Positions 1 through 11,365 of a stretch of DNA of 64,000 nt are shown piece after piece. Each line of letters starts with the position of its first letter. The stretch's first letter is position 1. The DNA is taken from the NCBI RefSeq assembly GCF_963169125.1, contig NC_084801.1:77627696-77691695 (forward strand). The letters are read 5' to 3'. Source of the stretch: Humulus lupulus (lineage: Eukaryota; Streptophyta; Magnoliopsida; Rosales; Cannabaceae). The notes beneath the pieces are model-generated. The model did no database searches. It had not been told where the DNA came from and worked only from the letters and a program-made list of their open reading frames with translations. The position numbers and the translations under genes are program-made.

Positions 1-2459
1 GGCTTCCACCACGAGGGGATCGTTGTGGGGGAAGTGCACATGTCGGGCGTCGTCCTCCGTGAAGGTGATGGGAAGCTCCATCATTCGGGGACGTTGAGCA
101 GGTGATTGAACCAAGGCGCACATCTCCCCGGTGTGTTCTAACTCCCTCAAGTACCTTTTCTGGGAGTTGCGCGTGCTTCCGGCAAGGTGCGGTCCTCCGG
201 AGATGGTGGCTACGTGTCCCTCAACGGGTGGCGGAGCAAGGCCGGGCGGATATGGGTTGTCAGGTCCTGGAGCCAACAAGGAAATGGGTGCCGGAGCGGT
301 TGGAGCAGGAAGCGCTGGGAACTGAGACCCAGGAGCTTGTGGGTGACCGGCTCCAGGAGCGCTAGCGGTCCCCCTCTGTCCCAGGGAATATGCAGCTCCG
401 TGAACTACTCCCTGTCCGGGATAGATTATGGGTATCCTCACCCATTGACCGAGGTGCCCCGCTCTTGCCAGGGACTCGATCTCATCCTTCAGCTGAAGGC
501 ATTCGTTTGTGGTGTGCCCCACGTCTCCGTGGAACTCACACCTCTTATTGGAGTCTCGCAGACGCCTTCCTCCGTGAGACACTTTCGGGGGTTTCCTGTA
601 GTTGACCATATTACAGGTCGCCCGATTGACATTCTCTCACGAGTCTATCAAACTGGTGTACTCCGTGAACTTGGGCTCGTAATTCTTCCGGGGTTTCTTT
701 GAATGGTCCCCCCGGTTGGAGTTTCTTCCGCCTCGTTTGTTCCGCGATTGGCTCAGATTTTGTTCTGGGCCTTCCGCTTGCGGTTGTGACGGTCCGGGAG
801 CGATACTACACCCGGTTTGTACAGCTCCGTACCCAGAGAAATGGGTTTGACTTGGCGTCTGAGAAGACGCGGAAGGCCCATACACGCTTGGAGTGAACTG
901 GGCTCCTGGAAGCGTGAGGGCTGGTGCGGGAGCTTGCGAAGCAAAGCTCGGCGCAGTCACGGAAGGCGTCGGAGCGGGGGGAACTCCAAAGGCCTGCTGG
1001 TAGGCATCCTCAAGGTTGATGATTCCCTGAGCTTTTGACAAGAATTCGGACAGCGTTTCTGCCCGTCTCCTTTGCATTTCCCCCCACAGCAGGGAGCCGA
1101 CAGTAAGGCCCGATTGAAGGGCGATCAGCTTCATGTCATCGCTGACCTTGGTCTTTGCAGCAGCTTCCATCATTCTCTAAATGAAAGCTTTGAGGTTCTC
1201 ATGGGGTAGCTGTTTGATGTTGGTTAAGGAGCCAACCTCCATGTCGTGGTCTCGGGCAGCAATGAACTGCCTTCTGAATGCAGACTGTAGCTCCTTCCAA
1301 CTGTGGATGGATCCGGGAGCTAATCTTTTCCACCAGTCCTCCGCAGACTTGGTAAGGGTGAGTGAGAAGCACATGCATTTGGTGTCCTCACTGACGCGCG
1401 CCACTTGCATCATTTTGTTGTATTTAGCTAGATGGGTGCGCGGGTCTGTCCTCCCCTCATATAATTCTATGTGAGGCATTTTGAAGTTATCCGGGAGGGA
1501 CGTTTCCGCGATCCTACGAATACATGGTTCCGGGTCTTCCTCCTCAGAGTCTGACAGGGCCCCACTTTGCTTCCGGACCAGCTTGGTCAAGGCAGCAATC
1601 TGTTCCTCGAGCCTCTTTGTATCACTCTCTGGGAGGTCACGTCCCCGGAGCTTGTCATTAAGATGATTTCGGAGGTCATCTCCGCGAGGCCGGGCCTTTT
1701 CTCCTTTGGCCTTTTCATACTTGGCCTCCAACCTTCTTCTTAGGTCCACCGTGGACCAGCTATCTTCGGAGTGCGTGTCCGCTACCCGACCGTCCTGGTT
1801 GACGGAATCACTGGGGCGGTTGTTCCTTCCCCTAGGCCTGGGTGCCTTAGCACCGGGCCCTTTAGGCACAGAGTGCCCCCTTGGGGCTGAAGGACGTCTG
1901 GGCTTAGGAGCGCCAGAGACCTTCTGCGCGCGAGGGGGGGGGGGCAGTCGGCCTGGTGATTCACGCCTTTAGGAGGTGCAGGGGCGTCAGTGCGCACAGG
2001 CTCCCCGACTTTTTCTTTGCCCTTGTTAGGGGCGGCTTTGGATGGTTCAGCAGCGGCTGGATCCGGCATGGGGGTATCAGCACCACCTAGAACAGAGGCA
2101 TCCTCGTCCGAGTCGCCTAGATCTCCGAACTTGCTTTGGAGGCGCTCCATCATGCGTTGCATTTTTTCGGAGACGCGCTCCTGCTCAGCAAGCTTGGCCT
2201 TAGTGACCATCAGTTCTTCGGCTACTGGGACCAGTTCTGGATCCTTCTCATAGTAGCAGCCGTCCTTGTAATAACCGTCTTGGACATACTCTTCTTCATC
2301 TTCTAAGTATGTCGTATCTTCAGTACTGACCCGATCCTGGCGGGATGTCGGGTCTTCACCTTGGTAGTCCAAGGGTTCATTTTGTACCGCATCTTCCATC
2401 ATAGTATCGGGGTTGACCCTAGCATTTTCGTCAACCGCGGATTTTCTCGTAGTCACCAT
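1..2459 (-). pseudogene. Tat/Retand-like Ty3/gypsy gag and start of pol (element Tat-I, 5' part)
   Basis: Minus-strand gag running off the left edge into pol. Translation would start at 2459 with MVTTR, the same start as the Tat gag at 37386. In order it shows an acidic, charged N-terminus, a coiled region near 2200, a capsid-like core around 1200-1430 ([27 protein letters not shown]), a proline-rich linker, and a CEFHGDVGHTTNEC-type knuckle near 500-550. The ISGGPHLAGS motif and the start of the protease region lie at 1-200. It is broken by a frameshift at the G run near 1930-1942, a stop near 1174 and a stop at 637, but is otherwise well preserved. The long gag and the CxFH...GHTT..C knuckle fit the Tat lineage; the lineage call is by recalled family features, not a search. 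Confidence 0.85.
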
Positions 2460-2546
2460 CTTTTTAGCACGGAGTGAATACAAAAAACGTACACAGAAAA
2501 AGAGCTGACTAACAACTTCCTACAGCTCTCAATGAAAGCACCAAAA

Positions 2547-3412
2547 TGTTTACCGAGTTTTTCGGAAACGAATACAAACAGAATAATAAAAAGATAAGAA
2601 CTGTAGAAGTGCAGGAATATAATTAGACAAACAGGTTTTTTACGTGGTTCAGGCGTTAACGAGCCCTAGTCCACGAGTCGATGTTATTATACTTGTAGAG
2701 AATTACAGTAAGATGGCTGGTGTACAAGAACTTCACACACTCACAGTGTTTCTCTCGGGTTCTCTTGAAGAAGATGAAGCTAGAGAGATTTTAGTAGAGT
2801 TCTTGCTATGTAATTTGTTGGCCGTCCCCTCCATCGTAAAATGAGGGGGTTTTTATAGCTAGGGTTTTTTATTAGGGTTTTACTCTGTCCCATTAGTCTT
2901 AATTACACCAGCCACAAATAGGGGATACAATTACTGTAGTAGCATGGCTACAAGACTCTATGTGGGTATATTTACGTGAAAGTATGGGGAATACACAAAG
3001 TCAGCCGTCTTTTCCAAGTTGTCAGCGGAACAGTAGGCGAAAAGGTACCCTTAAGCGTGCTGGGATGTGTGCGGCCTTGACCTGTCGGGCGTGTCAGGGG
3101 GGATCCTGTGTCAGGTGGATATCATTCCAAATATGCCTCCTCCATGACTCGACCGCTTGGTCTTGCTCCGTGCGTGGCACGGAACTGTTTCCGCGAAGGC
3201 AACCTGAAGAGCTTCTCCTGGAAGGAGCTTCCCCGAAGGATATCCCTTCAGGAGTCCGGGAGAGTTGACGAGCTTCCGTGTCGCGTTTGCTTGAAAGAGT
3301 AAGCCGGACACTAAACGGGAGAGGCGAAGCCTTTCTGTCCATCCGTGATCTCTGGTCACTTTCCATGAAAGACTTTGATAATTCTGCTTCCCCGAGGATA
3401 TCCATCTAAACA
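2547..3412 (-). mobile_element. 5' LTR of Tat-I, 866 bp, inverted
   Basis: On the minus strand this LTR precedes the gag start by about 90 bp. Its ends are TGTTTA...TAAACA. The sequence just inside the element (2528-2546) matches the segment just inside the 5' LTR of the Tat element at 37331 (TGGTGCTTTCATTGAGAG), which fixes the LTR-internal boundary. The partner LTR lies outside the window, so neither the TSD nor the outer end can be confirmed; the outer end at 3412 rests on the TG/CA termini alone. Confidence 0.7.
2851..2857 (-). promoter_or_regulatory. TATA box of the Tat-I 5' LTR
   Basis: TATAAAA on the minus strand, about 395 bp upstream of the gag ATG and inside the LTR, where the U3/R boundary is expected. 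A consensus match only. Confidence 0.45.
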
Positions 3413-4548
3413 CTATCCGGAAATATGGATAACAGTTATCAAGATTACTTTGAATAAATCTAGAGTTTTGAGTGTGTGCACCAAACTTGAACCTTCTTAC
3501 CGGAAACCATAGCACATAAAACTTTTGAATTATGCCAAGTAAAAGTCTCAACTCCATTAACCTCTCATGTAATTGAAAATATTTAAAGTTTAAGGTTTCA
3601 CTCATGGAGTTGGAAAAGAAGTAAGCACTCATCAAATGGGTATATATTTAGGACAAACTCATAAATAATTATTGAAACGAAGATAGGAAATAAACTATTT
3701 GGACAACCACCATAAAGAGTACCACAAAACCAGTTTTTTGGGATTTTAAGTTAAATAGACAATCTTTACATTTATTCTAAGAGCCATAAAATAAAACATG
3801 AAATTAATAAACACACTTTTTATATATATATATATATTTTTTCTTTTCTCTTTTCTTCTTCTTCTTCTTCTTTTTTTTTTCATGAACAACATAATAAAAG
3901 GCTCTCTAATAAGATTTGTCTATAGAAAATATTATCCCTAAAACATCATCCATTCATACCACAATACATTGTCCAAATAATTATAACCATCTCTAAGAAT
4001 CAATAAAAATTTAAAAGTTGTTTTCTCAAGTCTCACTTCTCACACAAAAGAATGAATTACTTAAACATGGCAAATTTCTAAGCAAATATGTGCTAACAAC
4101 CATCTTACCACAACAATTGGCATGTGCATTAGGTAGCTCTAGAGAAATTCTTAGTAATACATATAACAAAAATTGACTCAAAAGTAACATTTTGCAAAAA
4201 TAAATAAGTAATTTTTAAAAAATTTGACCGTGAAAATATTAATATGACAAAAATCAACATGAACGTGCATGAATATGCTCACCACCCCCAACGAAAATCT
4301 GACAGTGTCCTCAATGTCTCAAAAGATAATAAATGTAAAAGAGCAGGGAAAGAGAACACCTGGATAGCGAGCATCGAGTGATAGAGCAAATATTGATTCT
4401 CTAAAACATAAAAAACTGAAAACACAAAATGATAACAAATAAAATAAAATGACAAAAGGGAAATAAACAGAAAACAAACCTATGTATAAACAATTTGGAA
4501 CACTACTCAGACTTGGTAAACTGGTTTCACGAGAGTGACTTCTTCAGG
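3413..4548. other. Non-coding AT-rich spacer, probably the 3' untranslated part of the Athila element
   Basis: No supportable gene. It holds a short TA run and CTT/T-rich low-complexity tract near 3818-3882. Around 4280-4320 the text resembles the spacer often found behind Athila pol (CAGTGTCCTCAATGTCTC). It lies between the Tat-I LTR and the end of the Athila integrase. Confidence 0.5.
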
Positions 4549-6522
4549 CTAGGTCACCCTCTCTATGTAGTGTTTCAGTTGTTGGCCATTTACTTTGAAT
4601 TCTCTCCCATCAGTTAGGTCTATGATCTCAACAGCACCGTTGGGAAAGATGGTTTTCACAACATATGGGCCAGTCCACCTTGATCTCAGCTTGCTAGGGT
4701 GGATATGCAGACGAGAGTCATAAAGATGCACTCGTTGGTTTGGCTCAAATTCTTTTCTTAGGATCTGCTTGTCATGGGTCGCTTTCATTTTAGCCTTGTA
4801 AATCCTAGAGTTGTCATAAGCATCGTTCCTTAACTCTTCAATTTCTGACAACTGAAGCTTATGATTGAGTCCTGCCGCCTTGAGATCAAAATTTAGGCTT
4901 TTAACTTCCCAATAAGCTTTGTGTTCCAGCTCAACAGGAAGGTGGCAGGCTTTACCATAGACTAGCCTATAAGGAGACATACCGAGTTGAGTTTTGTAAG
5001 CAGTGCGGTATGCTCAGAGAGCATCGAGAAGTCATGAGGACCAAAATTTGCGGTCAGGATTAACCGTCTTTTCTAAAATTTGCTTAATTTCTCGATTGGC
5101 TAACTCAGCTTGGCCATTTGTCTGTGGGTGATAAGGCAATGCAACCTTATGAATTACACCATATTTTTGCATTATGGTCTCAAAAGAATAGTTGCAAAAA
5201 TGGGTGCCTTGATCACTTATGATAGCCCGAGGTGTGCCAAACCTAGATAACACATTTTCCTTTAAGAATTTCACAACAGTTGTGTCATCATTATTTCGAC
5301 AAGGCACAACTTCCATCCATTTTGAGACATAGTCTATGGCGAGAAGAATGTAAAGGTAGCTAGAAGAAGGTGGAAATGGTCCCATAAAGTCTATCCCCCA
5401 ACAATCGAATATTTCTATTACAAGAATTGGGTTTAATGGCATCATATGTCGTCAGGACAGGGCACCTAATTTCTGACACCTTTCACATGATCGGCAGAAA
5501 TTGTTAGTGTCTTTGAACAAAGTGGGCAAATAAAGACCACACTGTAAGATTTTTGCAGCAATCTTTTTCATAGAAAAATGACCACCACAAGCTTCATTAT
5601 GACAAAAGTTCAGAACACTAAAAATTTCATCATCTGGAATGCAACGTCTCATAATTTGGTCAGGGCAATACTTGAAAAGATATGGGTCGTCCCAATAGAA
5701 GTTACGAACCTCGACCAAAAATTTACGTTTATCTTGTGCACTCCATGTAGTTGGAAGTTCGCCAGTCACTAAGTAATTGACGATATGAGCGTACCATGGC
5801 AACTTAGTGACCGCGAAGAGATGTTCATCAGGGAAGTCATCTCGAATGGCTAGGCCATCAGCGGAATCAGAAAATTCAAGACGAGATAAGTGGTCTGCTA
5901 CCACGTTTTCAACTCCTTTCTTGTCTTTTATGGTCAGATCAAATTCCTGTAACAGAAGGATCCACCTAATTAAACGCGCCTTAGCATCCTTTTTGGAAAG
6001 GAGGTATTTTAAGGCGGAATGGTCTGTAAAGACTGTGATAGGTGAACCAATCAGGTAGGAACGAAACTTGTCAAGTGCAAATACTACAGCAAGTAACTAT
6101 TTTTCAGTAGTAGAATAGTTCATCTGAGCACTGTTAAGAGTTCTACTTGCATAATAAACAACGAAGGACTTCCCTTCCCTTCTTTGACCTAAGACGACCC
6201 CTATAGCATAATTGCTAGCATCACACATGATTTCGAATGGTAAGTTCCAATCTGGTGGCTGAATGATAGAGGCGGAAGTGAGTTTTGCAACGAGCGTTTG
6301 AAAAGATTCCTCACACTCAGGTGTCCAACTGAACACAACATCTTTTGCTAGGAGGTTTGACAAAGGGCGAGCAATTGTCGAAATTTTTTGTATGAACCTC
6401 CTATAGAATCCTGCATGCCCAAGAAAAGATCGAATGTCTTTAACAGTCTTGGGGGTAGGTAGCTTTGATATGAGTTCAATCTTTGATTGATCAACCTCAA
6501 TTCCTCGTTCTGACACGATATG

Positions 6523-8814
6523 TGTAACGCCCTACTACCTTAGAGCCGTTACTAAGTGAGTTTAAAATAGAAATCGTGCTTTTGACTGACTCTAAGTGGG
6601 TTTCTAAAACCAAAAGTGTGGATAAATCAGAATTTAAGGCTGTACTCTTTTAAAATGTTTAACTTCATTGAAAATGTAAGTATAAAACATCTGGGATCCC
6701 AAAATAAGGTTTACAAAATATTTACAACTCAAAAATAGATTTACACCAGGTTAACTATCAAAAGAATGGATTAATACAGCCATTTACAAAATGCCCCCAA
6801 CCAATGCAGTCGGGCAGGCCGAACATGTACGCGCCGCCCCCACGCTCTCCATACTCATGGCCGGTTGACTGACTCCTTGCTTTTACCTGCCACACGGAGC
6901 ACCCATGAGCCGAAGCCCAGCAAGAAAACCCAAATAGTACATAACATATGCAAATAATATAGCTGGCATAATTCACTGATAAATAGGAAAACCATCATAT
7001 TAAACAAGTACGGCCATGCCGCCCCAGAGGCCTTACCAAAGCCTGGGGTTTCGGTTCTCACCGCGAGGATAACTCATGTATCCCTTGGGTCCCACCCTGG
7101 CTATAGCATCCCATGTGCCGAGTGTTACTTCCGGCCCCACTGCCGTACCCGGCCTTCGCCGCTCTCGTCCTTGCCGTTCATTCCATTATAATCACACACA
7201 TATAATACATTATGAAATAACCATTCAAACATACAATAGTTCATCTAAGATTACACATTTGCACACAATACAATCTAGGGTCGTGCCCTGAAATCACACC
7301 GTGGGCCCATGCCCTATTCTCGGGTGTTACGGTTTTCTTACCTTTAGATTCGGTAGCCTTGATCACCTGACTCCTTGAGCACGATCCGATCCTCGAGCCC
7401 TAGCTTAACACCTAGTCACAACCATGAAGAAAGACACCATTAACAACCTTAAATGAGCTTCCAGGCCAAGTTCTAGTACTCGGAACGTTGAACTTCACCA
7501 AACATGGTAAAAGACTCAACCCCGAGCACCCTAGGTTAAATTCCCAAGCCTAAAATCTCAAAATCCCAAAATCCCTTAAGCGCCGCGGCATAGGCCACCC
7601 ATGCCGCGGCATGGCCCCCAAACAGAACCCCAAAAGGCTCAAAAACAGGTAAGGGCCGCGGCATTGCTTGGGCCATGCCGCGGCCCGCCCTTCTCCTTCA
7701 GCATGCAACTTCTTCGAAGGGCCGCGGCTCACCAAGAACCATGCCGCGGCCCGACCCTTCGAACCCAGAAAAAAAACCACCTTTTTACTCTCTAAACCTC
7801 ACCTTAAACCATCCCAAACACATATCTCAACCCCAAAACTAAATTCCAAACTTCATATGAACAATCTAACAACCTATAGACACTAGAATCAAGATCAAAA
7901 CATCAACACACCCAAGATCCACACCTTTGATCTTAAATTTCAGCAACCCAAACCAAAACCTTGAAAAGCTTAACTCAAGCATTAAATTCCTCAAATCAAC
8001 ACAGAAACCAAACTTAAGTGTGTATAAAATCCATACCTTAAGTGAAGAATCCACTCAACAAGCTTCCTTGAACTCCTCCTAAGCTCCCACTTCAGCCTTT
8101 CTACCCTTCTTCTTCTTTTCTTTTTGCTTGCCCTATCTCTTCTTTCTCCTTCTCTTTCTTCTCTTCAATTTCTATCAAAGCCTCAAGTGACCCCAAATGC
8201 CCAAACCGTACCCCCTAAATCCCAGCTGAAAGTTTCATAATTCCCTTGCCAAAAGACCAATTTTCCCCTTCCTAATAATCCTTCCCAACTAAACCTTCAA
8301 GGGCACTTAAGTCTTTACAATTCTATTTCAATTCTATCACTTTCTATCTTAAAACTTGTTACCCACAGCAGTTACAAACAGTTACCCAGGTTACCCAATA
8401 ACTATCCACTCATTCTCAACTCAACTTATAAGATTCCCGAAGTACCCCTAGGCTCCTCCCGAGCCGGGTACAACATCCCGTTGTGACTTTTAGACTAATT
8501 GGCTCACTAGGACCGTCTCGATGCGTGCATCCTGATAATAACATCACACACACATGGCACAATTCACATAGTACAATTATCACAATTATGCCCTAACATG
8601 GCCAGATTACAATCATGCTCATTCTAAGACAATCAGGTCTACATGCATACTAATTCACATAGTCATGCATCTCAAATAATCAAATAGTCATATAACGTGC
8701 AATAAATCGTAATCATGCATTAAACTCAATAAAGACACACACCAAATCCCATCATGCCCTCCAGGCACACTACTCCAGGCCCTTAAGCCTAATAGTGAAA
8801 TTGGGGTCGTTACA
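6523..8814 (-). mobile_element. Solo LTR of a Tekay-like element, 2,292 bp, inverted
   Basis: It begins TGTAACGCCC and ends GGGTCGTTACA, the reverse complement of this family's LTR ends. It is flanked by a perfect TSD ATATG at 6518-6522 and 8815-8819. Removing it plus one TSD rejoins the Athila RT reading frame across the site, so it is a clean insertion followed by LTR-LTR recombination. It contains a GC-rich palindrome array at 7582-7750 and a decayed CGGCAAGGGCCGGGAA minisatellite near 7130-7180. No internal domain remains. Confidence 0.93.
7582..7750. repeat. Array of six GCCGCGGC palindromes in three doublets
   Basis: Exact 8-bp palindromes start at 7582, 7603, 7655, 7677, 7721 and 7743. 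Spacing within doublets is 21, 22 and 22 bp; doublets start 73 and 66 bp apart. Two doublets extend to perfect inverted repeats: 10-bp arms at 7582-7591/7601-7610 and 12-bp arms at 7653-7664/7675-7686. All lie inside the solo LTR in otherwise AT-rich DNA. Confidence 0.9.
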
Positions 8815-9606
8815 ATATGCTCCAAGACTATGCCTGATGGCACCATGAAATGACACTTTTCCCAGTTGAGTACCAAGCCTTTCTTTTTGCAACGTTTAAG
8901 CACAGACTCTAAATTGAGAAGGCTTGATTCAAAGGAATCTCCAAAGACTGTCAACTCATCCATGAATACTTCCATACATTTCTCAATCATATCACTAAAT
9001 ATGCTCATCATGCATCGCTGGAAAGTGGCTGGAGCATTGCACAGGCCAAATGACATGCACCGAAAGGCAAAAGTACCAAAAGGACAAGTGAATGTGGTCT
9101 TATCCTGATCTTCTAAGGCAATCTCGATTTGGTAATACCGTGAATAACCATCGAGAAAACTATAGAAAGGATGACCTGCCACACGTTCCAATATTTGATC
9201 GATGAATGGAAGTGGAAAATGGTCTTTGCGGGTGGCTGCATTTAACTTTCTATAATCAATGCACATGCGCCACCCAGTTGTGACCTTGGTAGGAACAAGT
9301 TCCCCTTTTTCATTTTGTACCACTGTTACCCTAGATTTATTGGGAACAACCTGAGTTGGGCTGACCCATTTATTGTCAGCAACAGGATAAATTATGCCAG
9401 AATCCAAAAGTTTCAAGACTTCAGCCTTTACTACTTCCTTCATCATTGGGTTCAATCTTCTTTGAGGGTCACGACGCGATATAACCCCGTCTTCCAATTG
9501 AATGTGATGGGAGAAAATTAAAGGACTAATACCTTTGATGTCAGCTATCGTTCATCCTAATGCATCTCTTTGTTCTTGCAACACATTGATGAGTTGGTGT
9601 TCTTGT

Positions 9607-10500
9607 CAGACATGTGGCAGGTGTGGCAGCGTCAGGTGGCAGGTGTCAGACGGAGTCAGGGGCACCTGGCGGCTGGGCTGGTGGCTGGCGGCTGGCTGCT
9701 TGGCTGGTGTGGCTTGGCTGGCCAAATGGCGGGCTGCCAAGTGGCAGCATGGGGGAGCAGCCATTGCTTGGGTTTGGGCTCCATTTTGGGCCTAGTTTTG
9801 GGCCATTTCATCTTCAAAAATGCAATTTTCTTCATGATTTCTTCAATTTTAATTCTTTCTTTCTCCTTTATTTTTCTTTGTGTCAAAAATATATTTTATT
9901 TCCTGAAAATTAAACACAAATTAAATTAAAATTAATATTTTCAAATATAAAATATATGACAATAAATCTATGAAAATATTAATTAAAACTTAATTAATTT
10001 TACACTTTAAGATTAATAAAATTATATTTTTGAACACTAATCACCCAACTATGTAACTTTCTATGATTTCATTGAATGTTCAAATTTTATAATTAATATT
10101 GTTAAACGAATTTTATTTTAATTGAGTCACACTTTTAACTTGAAACCTTGATTAGCGAGCAAATGGCACATTTTTAACTGACATGGTAACGACTCTAAGG
10201 AAGTAGGGTGTTACAACTTGCTATCAAAGCGTGCCAAAGTTTATGATTCCTGGAGAACGACCGAACATGTACGCTCGCTGCCAATGACAAGCTCGACTCA
10301 AGGTTGGTTGGTTGTTAATGGATTATATAGTTAATTGCTTATTTAAGTGCCCTGTTTTCCTGAATATATAGATATAGCATGATGAAATTGTTATTATATG
10401 CATGATATTGGGGCATGACTCTCGATTGTTTTATGTTGTGTGTGACTTGTGGACTTACATGATATTGTTTTATGCATGATATTTGCATGTTTTCGACACA
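9607..10500 (+). mobile_element. Truncated Tekay-like 5' LTR end, primer-binding site and leader
   Basis: The LTR ends at 10215 with GTAGGGTGTTACA. It is followed by a decayed tRNA-Met primer-binding site (ACTTGCTATCAAAGC, 10216-10230) and a leader alignable with the Tekay element at 31090-31290 (CGAACATGTACGCTCGCTG). Only the last 0.6 kb of the LTR remains, and it abuts the Athila pol without a recognisable TG start. It carries no gag or pol. The right limit is approximate. Confidence 0.75.
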
Positions 10501-11313
10501 CTTACATATTCTGAAATGATCCGCCGATTTTAAAAAGCTTCATAGTCGCAAGGATGAAGAGCATCAGAGTTTGTTTATGCCGGAAAATGTGAATGCCACG
10601 ACCACGACCAATTGCTTCCATGGCTGACAAGTTGCAGGCAGAGAACGACGATCCGTACCTCTGTAATTTCCATTAACAACGAGTTCATGGTTACATATGA
10701 AAGAAAGATGAAGAATGTTACTGATGCATATAGGAGTGCTCCCATTTTTGTCTTCTCCGCACAAAAAATTCTGACACTATTTTTTCACAATGATTCGGGC
10801 ACCTTAGTGACCTTCATTTTTTACTTTCCGTGTTGATGAAGGTGTACATATGTGTATAAGAGGATGATGGTGAGTGAGTGTGGGTCCAAGGTTTCTTTTC
10901 TTCTTTTTTTCAAAAAATTAAATAAATAAATATCATTAGTAGTCATTTTTTGTGATTATAATTTGTGGCTACTAGAAATAACACCACGTGGTTTCTGAAG
11001 AGTTCACCGAAAAAGGAAGGGAATTTTTGTATAAAAAATGATACCAGTGTTAAGCACGTGCACAACTTTTTTGCCGGAAACACCACATATCACTTGTTAT
11101 ATATATATATAATCGTATATATAATGTTGACATCATGTAGCTTAAAAAAGAACATAACTACTGAGCATGTATAACTACTGAACATGTATATATGGTGTGA
11201 ATCCATAAAAAAGAATATAACTACCAAAAATATATCTCTCTCTCCGCTGACCATGTTGTGATGCACCTTTCAAACCTTTAGTCAATGTGTGTCTTGAAAC
11301 ATAGCAAAAGAAT

Positions 11314-11365
<52 letters not shown>

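Larger units (their letters stand above)
4549..9606 (-). pseudogene. Athila-type pol (RT, RNase H, integrase), decayed and interrupted
   Basis: Minus-strand pol, 5' end near 9606. RT lies at 8820-9570 (TGWRMCIDYRKLN, TFTCPFGTFAFR, GLCNAPATFQRCMMS). RNase H lies at 5900-6510 (FEIMCDASNYAIGVVL). Integrase lies at 4549-5904, with the zinc-binding region near 5480-5590, the catalytic residues visible in GIDFMG, SDQGTHF and QAELANRE, and the C-terminal region starting [23 protein letters not shown], which is diagnostic of Athila. The RT active site reads FMDE rather than xMDD. Several stops (about 5013, 5446, 6097) and a 2.3-kb solo LTR at 6523-8814 inactivate it. Protease and gag are missing: the right end is replaced by a Tekay LTR at about 9607. 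Confidence 0.9.

Noticed and set aside
187..702. 171-codon plus-strand open frame opposite gag
   Set aside because: It is the complementary strand of the Tat-I gag knuckle region; no motif of its own.
3111..3635. 174-codon minus-strand open frame
   Set aside because: It runs across the Tat-I LTR and its flank, with no protein signature; it crosses an LTR boundary.
7550..7795. Open frames on both strands around the GC-rich part of the solo LTR
   Set aside because: They arise from the palindrome array, which reads open on both strands; no homologue and wholly inside an LTR.
10564..10836. Small gene between the Tekay leader and DPH2
   Set aside because: Short open frames on both strands, no recognisable motif or splice pattern.
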